Positions 1 through 5,385 of a DNA stretch of 10,584 nucleotides are shown piece by piece (the first letter of the stretch is position 1; each line of letters begins with the position of its first letter). Position numbers and translations under genes: made by a program. This stretch comes from an uncultured Acidimicrobium sp. (lineage in GTDB: Bacteria > Actinomycetota > Acidimicrobiia > Acidimicrobiales > Ilumatobacteraceae). The notes below the pieces were generated by a model that was not told the origin of the DNA, did no database searches, and saw nothing but the letters and a program-made list of their open reading frames with translations. The stretch spans positions 1-10,584 of the forward strand of contig CAINLH010000185.1 of NCBI GenBank assembly GCA_903850275.1. The letters run 5' to 3'.

Positions 1-831
1 ACTTTGCACGGACTATTACGAATTCGTGGTTTCACGCAAGACGACAGTCATATCTTCTGCACAGAAGATCAGATGGCCGATGAGATTACTTCGTTACTGG
101 ATTTCGTGATCTCGGTGTTGCGTAAGTTTGGTTTTGAAGATTTTGAGTTCAAACTTTCCACGCGTGACCCAGACAAGTCGGTAGGAACAGACGAGATTTG
201 GAGTAAGGCAACCAATGCGCTTCGCGAGGCGTTGGAGCGTCACGGGGTTCAGTATTCGGTCAAGGAAGGTGATGCTGCGTTCTACGGACCAAAGATCGAC
301 ATCGACGTACGTGATGCCATTGGTCGCAAATGGCAATTGAGCACGATCCAGTGTGACTTCAACCTTCCTGAGCGCTTTGGCCTCGAATACATTGGCGCAG
401 ACAATGCCCGACACCGTCCGATCATGTTGCATCGAGCCCTGTTCGGCTCGGTAGAGCGTTTCTTCGGTGTATTGCTCGAGCATTACGGCGGAGCCTTTCC
501 AACATGGCTGGCGCCGGTCCAAGTTCGCGTGCTTGCCGTTACATCTGGCCACGAGGCCTACGCCCAGTCGCTTGTCGACAAGTTGGTTGCAGAAGGCTTC
601 AGGGTCGACACTTCAACAGCAGATGAGCAACTTGGTAAACGGATTCGCAGCGCCAAGCTAGAGAGAATTCCGTATGTGTTAGTGGTAGGAGATGACGACG
701 TTGCCAACCAAACGGTTGGTGTGAACCCTCGCGGTGGAGATGTAGTTCGAGACGTAAAGTTTGCATCGTTCATAGAGCAGCTGCGGGTCGAGACTCAATC
801 GGCAGCAAACATTTCAGGCCTGCGGGGCTAG
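1..831 (+). CDS. thrS: Threonyl-tRNA synthetase, C-terminal part (5' end outside window)
   Basis: This is the 3' part of the class II enzyme that charges tRNA-Thr with threonine in the cytoplasm. The frame is open from base 1, so the gene begins upstream; 276 codons remain of a family usually about 640-690 residues long. Class II motif 2 is at residues 7-20 of the fragment (RIRGFTQDDSHIFC), and its His17 matches one of the catalytic zinc ligands of bacterial ThrS. Motif 3 is around residues 141-156 (IMLHRALFGSVERFFG), with His144 as another expected zinc ligand. From about residue 165 (FPTWLAPVQVRVL) the anticodon-binding domain follows. The active-site half is intact, with no frameshift. The HIT gene starts 10 nt after the stop, so thrS probably heads the PIM gene string, as in mycobacteria. 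The identity is very secure; only the 5' end is missing. Confidence 0.97.
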   Translation, partial: TLHGLLRIRGFTQDDSHIFCTEDQMADEITSLLDFVISVLRKFGFEDFEFKLSTRDPDKSVGTDEIWSKATNALREALERHGVQYSVKEGDAAFYGPKIDIDVRDAIGRKWQLSTIQCDFNLPERFGLEYIGADNARHRPIMLHRALFGSVERFFGVLLEHYGGAFPTWLAPVQVRVLAVTSGHEAYAQSLVDKLVAEGFRVDTSTADEQLGKRIRSAKLERIPYVLVVGDDDVANQTVGVNPRGGDVVRDVKFASFIEQLRVETQSAANISGLRG

Positions 832-841
832 AGCACTCACC

Positions 842-1348
842 ATGTTGGACAGAATTTGGAACGGTTGGCGCGCCCAATACGTCCAGCGCGATTCACATGC
901 GAAGCCCAGTGAAGTTTCTGTGTTTAGCGAGATTCTCTCGTCGGGTTTGCCAGATGAAGAAACATTTATTGTTTACCGCGGAGAAACATGTTTCGTCATT
1001 CTTAATGCCTTCCCATATTCGCCAGGGCACCTGTTGGTCATTCCGTACCGCGAGGTTCCCGACCTCGAACTGCTTACAAGCCAAGAACACGCAGAGATTT
1101 GGTCGCTCGTTACCAAAGGCGTTCAGGTGTTGAAGGCGGAATACAAGCCGCAGGGTGTGAACGTAGGGATCAACTTGGGTCAGGCAGCGGGCGGCAGCGT
1201 GGCTCAGCACCTACATGTTCACGTAGTTCCGCGTTGGGGCGGCGACTCCAACTTCATGGTTGCCATTGCATCCACAAAGATTTTGCCGGAAGCGCTGGAC
1301 GTCACAGCTCAGCGAGTTCGCGCACGATGGCAATCTCTGGCAGTGTAA
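842..1348 (+). CDS. HIT-family hydrolase, Ap4A phosphorylase-like (Rv2613c type)
   Basis: This 168-residue protein carries the histidine-triad signature H123-L-H125-V-H127-VVPRW. The middle His would be the nucleotidylated residue. Asn111 and the GGS segment at residues 117-119 fit the phosphate-binding side of the pocket, and PGHLLVIPYR at 61-70 is the conserved beta-strand region of the fold. The sequence resembles what I recall of M. tuberculosis Rv2613c, a diadenosine tetraphosphate phosphorylase that sits at the same place beside thrS and pgsA1. The predicted role is therefore cleavage of dinucleoside polyphosphates in the cytoplasm; synthetases such as ThrS can make Ap4A as a by-product, which may explain the pairing. 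No signal peptide is visible. ATG 842 is chosen because it directly follows thrS and leaves a normal N-terminal extension; no strong ribosome binding site is seen. The family is certain, the exact substrate inferred. Confidence 0.93.
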   Translation: MLDRIWNGWRAQYVQRDSHAKPSEVSVFSEILSSGLPDEETFIVYRGETCFVILNAFPYSPGHLLVIPYREVPDLELLTSQEHAEIWSLVTKGVQVLKAEYKPQGVNVGINLGQAAGGSVAQHLHVHVVPRWGGDSNFMVAIASTKILPEALDVTAQRVRARWQSLAV

Positions 1349-1352
1349 AGAC

Positions 1353-1850
1353 ATGAATTCAAATGGAGCATCAAGTGACGACGTTCGCGATCAATTGCCG
1401 CACGATCTCGACGTATCTGCTTTCGTCGGGCCTTATCAGTTTCCCGACAACAGCAGAAGGCGTATTCCTGCGCTCATCTACGCATCGTTTTCAGTTGTTT
1501 GCTTTGCTGTTTGGATCATCGGACGCAATTCCAATTCGGGCACAGTGAATAACGGGTTTGCTATTGCTGGACTTTCGTTGGCCGCCATTGCGCTCTTTGT
1601 GTGGTCTTCGTCTTGGAAGATGACAGTTAACGAAACGGAAGCGTTGGTCTGTGCTTCTCGTGCAGTCGACTTTGCAGTTGGTCACGCATCTGCTCAACAG
1701 GTTTGGCGCGGACTTCGCAGCCGTCCAACGTGGAGGGTTTTTTGCTACAGCGCCGAAGAGCCTCCTCGTAAGCGGGCACTGGTATTGGTCGATGCGGTCG
1801 ATGCAAGCATTGTGGAGCAGTTGGTGGAGGCCAACCCCGACAAGGTGTAA
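1353..1850 (+). CDS. Unrecognised two-helix membrane protein within the PIM operon
   Basis: This 165-residue protein is not one I can assign to a named family. It has a polar acidic N-terminus (about 1-33), a basic RRR at 35-37, a hydrophobic helix at about 38-57, a short polar loop at 58-67, a second helix at about 68-86, and a soluble C-terminal domain of about 79 residues. That domain contains a Trp/Arg-rich stretch (W118, R119, R122, R124, W127, R128) followed by alternating strand-like segments (RALVLVDAVD). No catalytic motif is obvious. By the positive-inside rule, RRR before helix 1 suggests both ends are cytoplasmic. The ATG at 1353 lies 4 nt after the HIT stop; a longer reading from 1260 would run through the HIT gene in another frame and is unlikely. 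Position between the HIT gene and pgsA suggests co-transcription with phospholipid synthesis, but the function is unknown. Confidence 0.8.
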   Translation: MNSNGASSDDVRDQLPHDLDVSAFVGPYQFPDNSRRRIPALIYASFSVVCFAVWIIGRNSNSGTVNNGFAIAGLSLAAIALFVWSSSWKMTVNETEALVCASRAVDFAVGHASAQQVWRGLRSRPTWRVFCYSAEEPPRKRALVLVDAVDASIVEQLVEANPDKV

Positions 1851-1873
1851 CTAGCCCGAGGGTGTCTAAAGGT

Positions 1874-1877
1874 AGGG
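1874..1877 (+). promoter_or_regulatory. Ribosome binding site deciding the pgsA start
   Basis: AGGG, within AAAGGTAGGG, lies 8 nt before ATG 1886. The alternative GTG at 1862 has no purine-rich site upstream, so the shorter PgsA is preferred. Confidence 0.55.
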
Positions 1878-1885
1878 TATTGCCA

Positions 1886-2575
1886 ATGTTTGACGGCAAC
1901 TTTCGTGTGCATTTCGAAAAGGCATTGCGTCCGGTCGGCGAGTCGCTGCGCCGCACGGGTCTCTCGCCAGATCACTTCACCTTGCTCGGTCTCGTTGTTG
2001 CTGCAGCCGCATCGGTTGCTATTGGTGCGGGATACCTGCAGCTTGGCCTGCTGCTTGTAATTGCGTCTGCGCTACCTGATTTGCTTGACGGTGCGTTGGC
2101 GAAGGCGTCCAATTCTGCAAGTCAACGCGGGGCGTTTTTTGATTCGGTAATCGACAGGGTGAGCGATGCGCTGATGTTCGGTGGCATTGCATGGTATTTC
2201 GGCAATACGCGTGGCGGTACAACCGCAGTGTTGCCGTTTGCCGTGATGGGCTTTTCATTTCTCATCTCATATGAGCGTGCTAAAGCTGAGGCCCTTGGCC
2301 TGAATGCAAAGGGCGGATTAATGGAGCGGGCAGAGCGCATCATTCTTGTCTGCTTCGGTTTGCTTTTCGAATCGCTTTTATTCGCCGTCATGTGGGTCAT
2401 GCTTGTGTTGGTCGCCATCACTGCGGTGCAAAGATTCGTCAAGGTTTGGCGTCAAGCAGCAGTTGCTCCGGTGACTGCGGAAAAAATGGCGGTACGACGT
2501 TCACGTCGTGCCTCTCGCCGTGCCCGCCGGGACGACTACCGAGCTCGCTTTCAGCGACGTCGGCGCACTCAGTAA
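1886..2575 (+). CDS. pgsA: CDP-alcohol phosphatidyltransferase, phosphatidylinositol (phosphate) synthase type
   Basis: This 229-residue integral membrane enzyme belongs to the family that joins CDP-diacylglycerol to an alcohol; in actinobacteria the PgsA1 type uses inositol phosphate and makes the PI lipid that PIMs are built on. The CDP-alcohol phosphotransferase motif lies at residues 65-90: D65, D68, G69, A72, G82, D86 and D90 are all present. The usual Arg after the Ala is Lys73 here, a conservative but notable change. About five to six hydrophobic helices follow an amphipathic start. The last 27 residues (203-229) contain 14 Arg and should lie on the cytoplasmic face. ATG 1886 is chosen over GTG 1862 because AGGG at 1874-1877 lies 8 nt upstream and the resulting N-terminus matches the length of PgsA1. 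patA begins 2 nt after the stop. The PI rather than PG assignment rests on neighbours patA and pimA. Confidence 0.9.
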   Translation: MFDGNFRVHFEKALRPVGESLRRTGLSPDHFTLLGLVVAAAASVAIGAGYLQLGLLLVIASALPDLLDGALAKASNSASQRGAFFDSVIDRVSDALMFGGIAWYFGNTRGGTTAVLPFAVMGFSFLISYERAKAEALGLNAKGGLMERAERIILVCFGLLFESLLFAVMWVMLVLVAITAVQRFVKVWRQAAVAPVTAEKMAVRRSRRASRRARRDDYRARFQRRRRTQ

Positions 2576-2577
2576 GC

Positions 2578-3522
2578 GTGAATAGTAAGCCTGCTTCAAA
2601 TCAGGATGCTTTCACCGTTGCTGGTTATCGCGCTGCTTCGTTATTCGCAAAACTTACTCCTGGACCAATTGCGCACGCTTCAGCATTCGCGTTAAGTGGT
2701 CCGCTTGCAATCGCAATGCGGCCGAAGCGCCTGATGGTTGAACGTCATCTTCGCCGCATCAACCCAGGGCTGTCGGGTTTTGCCCTACGCCAAGCCACAC
2801 AAGAAGCGTTCCAGAGTTACGCCCGCTACTACCTTGAAACCTTCAGGCTCTCCACTCTTTCGCGCCGACAGATTGACGACGGATTCCAAATCGAAGGATT
2901 TGAACACATTGAGCGTGCAGTTGCTGCCGGTAAGGGCACCGTGTTGGCACTGCCGCATTTGGGAGGTTGGGAATGGTCTGGTCGTTGGTTGGTCGATCAG
3001 GGTTACGGTCTGACGGCTGTAGTAGAAAAACTCGCCAACGATGATTTGTTCGAATGGTTTTTGGAAATGCGAACACGAGTTGGTTTCGACATCATTCCAC
3101 TAGATGACGGTGCAGGGCTGAAGGTCAATGAAGCGCTGAGGGGAAACAAGATTGTTTCTTTGTTGTGCGATCGAGACATCGTTCGCGATGGGGAGAGGGC
3201 AGGTGTTCAGGTTCAGTTCTTTGGCGAGCAAACTACAGTGCCGGCGGGGCCAGCTTTTTTCGCTCTCCGCACGGGTGCGGCACTGATTCCGTTAGCCACG
3301 TACTTCACCAAACGCGTAGACGGCCACTCCACCGTTGTGCGGCCACCAATTCCTGTGAGTCGTCAGGGTTTGTTGCGTGAAGACGTTGCTCGTATTACGC
3401 AGTTGTTGACGACAGAAATCGAATTACTCATTCGCCGAGCGCCCGAGCAATGGCATTTATTCCAACCCAATTGGCCAAGTGATCCTGGCTATCAAGGCAT
3501 GAATACAAGCTTCAACGTTTAA
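2578..3522 (+). CDS. patA: Phosphatidylinositol mannoside acyltransferase (LPLAT / LpxL-like)
   Basis: This 314-residue protein matches the usual length of mycobacterial PatA (about 316). PatA moves a palmitoyl group from acyl-CoA to the 6-position of the first mannose of PIM1/PIM2 on the cytoplasmic side of the membrane. The HX4(D/E) acyltransferase signature is at H127-LGGW-E132, with His127 as catalytic base; mycobacterial PatA usually has Asp at the second position, but Glu is common in LpxL relatives. A second conserved block, CDRD at 197-200 and FFGE at 214-217 followed by PAGPAFFALRTGA, matches the acyl-acceptor side of the family. No in-frame ATG occurs before the conserved region, so GTG 2578, 2 nt after the pgsA stop, is taken as start. 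Its TAA overlaps the opposing arsR stop codon by 4 nt. In mycobacteria pimA follows directly; here an arsenic cassette intervenes. Confidence 0.92.
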   Translation: MNSKPASNQDAFTVAGYRAASLFAKLTPGPIAHASAFALSGPLAIAMRPKRLMVERHLRRINPGLSGFALRQATQEAFQSYARYYLETFRLSTLSRRQIDDGFQIEGFEHIERAVAAGKGTVLALPHLGGWEWSGRWLVDQGYGLTAVVEKLANDDLFEWFLEMRTRVGFDIIPLDDGAGLKVNEALRGNKIVSLLCDRDIVRDGERAGVQVQFFGEQTTVPAGPAFFALRTGAALIPLATYFTKRVDGHSTVVRPPIPVSRQGLLREDVARITQLLTTEIELLIRRAPEQWHLFQPNWPSDPGYQGMNTSFNV

Positions 3523-3827
3523 CGTAAAACGTCTCGCAATTCGCTCAACCGGTCTGTGTTGATGCGATACCAAACCCAGGTTCCGCGTTTGGTGCTTGTA
3601 ATCAAACCGGCTTCTCGAAGAACCTTTAAATGGTGGCTTACGGTCGGTTGCGATCGACCCACTGGTTTAACGAGGTTGCACGCGCAGACCTCTTCAGTCG
3701 GTGAGGAGGCAATGATGTTGAAAACTTTGAGCCTTATCGGGTCGGAAAGAGCCGCAAAGCCAACAGCAAGTTGCTCGGTGTTGGGCTTCGACAAGCGCTG
3801 GTCGCTCAGTGGCGAACAGCAGTTCAA
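3519..3827 (-). CDS. arsR: ArsR/SmtB-family arsenic-responsive repressor (start uncertain)
   Basis: This winged-helix repressor should bind DNA without metalloid and release it when As(III) is bound. With the TTG start at 3827 it has 102 residues. The recognition helix is SQPTVSHHLKVLREAGL (about 59-75) and the beta-wing is TKRGTWVWYRI (79-89). Cysteines that could bind As(III) are Cys3-Cys4 near the N-terminus, as in the C. glutamicum-type ArsR, and Cys48/Cys50 in EEVCACNL, as in the classical ELCVCDL box. The open frame runs to 3935 on paper, but that crosses the operator and enters arsI. No ATG or GTG occurs between operator and domain. TTG 3827 is preceded by weak GAAAG; ATT 3839 and TTG 3881 (inside the palindrome) are alternatives. 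It is transcribed divergently from arsI-aqpS-arsC and its TAA overlaps that of patA. The family is certain and the arsenic role well supported by context. Confidence 0.9.
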   Translation of the reverse strand: MNCCSPLSDQRLSKPNTEQLAVGFAALSDPIRLKVFNIIASSPTEEVCACNLVKPVGRSQPTVSHHLKVLREAGLITSTKRGTWVWYRINTDRLSELRDVLR

Positions 3828-3861
3828 GTCTTTCGGAATACGACTGCGAGTGGCGGCTTGT

Positions 3862-3887
3862 TGTATATTGATACTTATCAATATACA
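3862..3887. promoter_or_regulatory. Perfect palindrome, probable ArsR operator with divergent promoters
   Basis: Two 12-bp arms (TGTATATTGATA and its exact reverse complement) are separated by CT, giving 26 bp of dyad symmetry between arsR and arsI. The core ATTGATA-N2-TATCAAT resembles known ArsR/SmtB operators. The arms include -10-like hexamers on both strands (TATATT, TATACA). TTGTTG at 3858-3863 lies 18 nt before TATACA at 3882-3887, one possible plus-strand promoter, though the exact -10 cannot be decided. Bound repressor would block both directions, giving autoregulation of arsR and arsenite-inducible arsI-aqpS-arsC. Confidence 0.85.
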
Positions 3888-3889
3888 CC

Positions 3890-3896
3890 AAAGGAG
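3890..3896 (+). promoter_or_regulatory. Strong ribosome binding site of arsI
   Basis: AAAGGAG lies 6 nt before ATG 3903 and directly after the operator. It favours ATG 3903 over the adjacent GTG 3900 (3-nt spacing). It is the clearest Shine-Dalgarno site in the window. Confidence 0.75.
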
Positions 3897-3902
3897 TCCG
3901 TG

Positions 3903-4331
3903 ATGTCGAGAGTACAGCTGGCGCTGAATGTTCAAAATCTTCAGGAATCAATTGCGTTCTATTCCAAGATGTTTGGAACTGAGCCCGCAAAGGTAAGGGA
4001 AGGCTATGCAAACTTTGCCATTGCCGAACCGCCTCTCAAATTGGTGCTCATCGAGACAAAAGCAGATGGTTCATCCGAGTACCAACACCTCAATCACCTT
4101 GGTGTAGAGCTCGAGACCGCGCAGTTGGTCGAGCAGGCAATCGTTCAATTCTCAAATTTGGGTCTGGTTGAAAAGATTGAGAAAAATGAAACGTGTTGCT
4201 TCGCAGTTCAGGACAAAGTGTGGATGACAAGCCCAGATGGTGCTCCTTGGGAGTACTACACGGTGCTCGCTGATGCTCCTTCCTTCCGCACAAATATTGC
4301 TGTTGTTCCAGGCGGAGATTGCTGTTCATGA
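3903..4331 (+). CDS. arsI: ArsI/CadI-family glyoxalase-fold metalloenzyme, probable C-As lyase
   Basis: This 142-residue vicinal-oxygen-chelate (glyoxalase/dioxygenase fold) protein closely resembles mycobacterial CadI (shared MSRVQLALNV start and NHLGVE block) and ArsI lyases. ArsI uses Fe(II) and O2 to split the carbon-arsenic bond of methylarsenite, giving arsenite. Expected metal ligands are Gln5, His65 (in NHLG) and Glu117 (in PWEYY); Gln replaces the His of Bacillus ArsI, as in some actinobacterial enzymes. The vicinal pair Cys98-Cys99 (ETCCFAVQDKVW) is the substrate-binding signature. A second pair, Cys140-Cys141, ends the protein, as in several homologues. ATG 3903 is set by the AAAGGAG site. 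Its TGA overlaps the aqpS start (ATGA, 4328-4331), suggesting coupled translation. A cadmium-induced CadI role cannot be excluded, but the ars neighbours favour arsenic. Confidence 0.9.
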   Translation: MSRVQLALNVQNLQESIAFYSKMFGTEPAKVREGYANFAIAEPPLKLVLIETKADGSSEYQHLNHLGVELETAQLVEQAIVQFSNLGLVEKIEKNETCCFAVQDKVWMTSPDGAPWEYYTVLADAPSFRTNIAVVPGGDCCS

Positions 4332-4987
4332 TCCGTCGCCTAGCTGCCGAAGCGTTGGGCACTGGTTTGCTCATCGTTGCCGTGATTGGTTCGGGCATTA
4401 TGGCAACCAATCTCACGGACGATATTGCTCTGCAGCTGCTGTGTAATGCGGTAGCCACTGGTGGTGCTCTAGTGGCGCTAATACTCATCTTTGCTCCAGT
4501 GAGTGGAGCTTCGTTCAACCCTGCAGTCGGCATCGTTGGTGCGCTACTCGGTGAAGTGTCTTGGAAACAAACGGCCTTATACGCGGTTGCACAAACTGTT
4601 GGTGGTTGTTTGGGCGCCATGACCGCAAACGTCATGTTTGAGCATCCAGTGGTGGAGTTATCGACGAAGGTACGTGATGGATCAAACATCTATATTTCCG
4701 AAATTGTGGCAACCGTCGGATTGCTCCTCGTGATCTGGGGCACTATTCGCGCAAATAGATCGAATCTGGTTCCATTCACAGTTGCCGCATGGATAACAGG
4801 TGCGTACTTCTTTACTTCTTCAACGAGCCTTGCAAATCCCGCGGTGAGTATCGCGCGCTCATTGAGCAATTCGTTCGCAGGAATCGACCCCAATAGCGTT
4901 CCGGCGTTTATTGCGATGCAGATTATTGGTGCATTTATTGGTTACTCCATCATTCGTTGGATCTTCGTGCAGGAATCGAAATCATGA
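4328..4987 (+). CDS. aqpS: Aquaglyceroporin (MIP family), probable arsenite channel
   Basis: This 219-residue membrane protein has the six-helix MIP layout with two half-helix pore motifs, SFNPA (N64-P65-A66) and LANPA (N170-P171-A172), the latter followed by VSIAR with Arg177. Hydrophobic helices lie at about 9-26, 38-56, 83-103, 122-140, 147-163 and 192-213. In Sinorhizobium meliloti an aquaporin encoded in the ars operon (AqpS) lets arsenite formed by ArsC flow out; the same arrangement here supports that role. ATG 4328 overlaps the arsI stop, with GGAGA at 4314-4318 nine nt upstream. Its own TGA overlaps the arsC ATG (4984-4987). Membership in MIP is certain. Arsenite transport is inferred from context, and flow through it would be passive and bidirectional, so a steep outward gradient or a pump elsewhere is needed. 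Confidence 0.92.
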   Translation: MIRRLAAEALGTGLLIVAVIGSGIMATNLTDDIALQLLCNAVATGGALVALILIFAPVSGASFNPAVGIVGALLGEVSWKQTALYAVAQTVGGCLGAMTANVMFEHPVVELSTKVRDGSNIYISEIVATVGLLLVIWGTIRANRSNLVPFTVAAWITGAYFFTSSTSLANPAVSIARSLSNSFAGIDPNSVPAFIAMQIIGAFIGYSIIRWIFVQESKS

Positions 4988-5385
4988 GGATGCGTAAACC
5001 TGGTGTCTTGTTTCTTTGCGTGCACAATGCTGGTCGCTCGCAAATGGCCGCAGGCTTCATGCGTCAGTTTCAGGCAATTGAAGTATTTTCTGGCGGGTCC
5101 GAACCTGCTAATTCTGTGAATCCCGTTGCGGTGGCGGCAATGCAAGAAAAGGGTATTGATGTATCGAAATATGTGCCCCAACGCTGGACAATGGACCTTC
5201 TCGAATCAGTAGATGTAGTCGTCACCATGGGTTGCGGCGACGAATGCCCATATATTCCAGGAAAGAAATATGTTGATTGGCCGCTTAACGACCCAGCAGG
5301 GCAGGGTATTGAAATGGTGCGTAGTGTTCGTGACGAAATCGAGCAAAGAGTCAAGTTGCTTGCAGAGGAAATGCTGAACGATTAG
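4984..5385 (+). CDS. arsC: Arsenate reductase, low-molecular-weight phosphatase fold
   Basis: This 133-residue cytoplasmic enzyme reduces arsenate to arsenite. The P-loop CX5R is Cys12-VHNAG-Arg18-SQ, with Cys12 as the attacking thiolate, and the general-acid loop is N102-D103-P104. Two further cysteines, Cys84 and Cys88 in TMGCGDECP, lie where redox cysteines occur in thioredoxin-coupled ArsC, but their spacing (CGDEC) is the short form frequent in actinobacterial enzymes. Electron donation could be by thioredoxin or mycothiol/mycoredoxin; the sequence does not settle this. ATG 4984 overlaps the aqpS stop (ATGA) and has AGGA at 4971-4974; ATG 4990 is a less likely alternative. The TAG at 5383-5385 interlocks with the TAA of the opposing oxidoreductase gene. 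As last gene of the trio it feeds arsenite to the channel. Confidence 0.94.
   Translation: MRMRKPGVLFLCVHNAGRSQMAAGFMRQFQAIEVFSGGSEPANSVNPVAVAAMQEKGIDVSKYVPQRWTMDLLESVDVVVTMGCGDECPYIPGKKYVDWPLNDPAGQGIEMVRSVRDEIEQRVKLLAEEMLND

Noticed and set aside
94..552. Minus-strand open frame (152 codons) inside thrS
   Set aside because: It is a shadow of the thrS coding frame with no start signal or motif.
1260..1352. Upstream extension of the two-helix membrane protein
   Set aside because: This stretch is HIT coding sequence read in another frame; ATG 1353 just after the HIT stop is the better start.
3515..3532. Hairpin ACGTTT-6 nt-AAACGT at the patA/arsR junction as a bidirectional terminator
   Set aside because: The stem is only 6 AT-rich base pairs with no T-run on either side and lies in coding ends; too weak to call.
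3828..3935. Upstream extension of arsR to ATG 3935
   Set aside because: It would translate through the whole operator and start inside arsI, and the extra residues do not resemble an ArsR N-terminus.
3903..4331. Naming the glyoxalase-fold gene cadI for cadmium response
   Set aside because: Sequence resembles CadI as much as ArsI, but the operator, arsC and aqpS context favour arsenic, so arsI was preferred.
4090..4689. Long minus-strand open frame (199 codons) opposite arsI and aqpS
   Set aside because: It is antisense to two well-conserved genes, has no recognisable domain and its composition follows from the opposite-strand codons.
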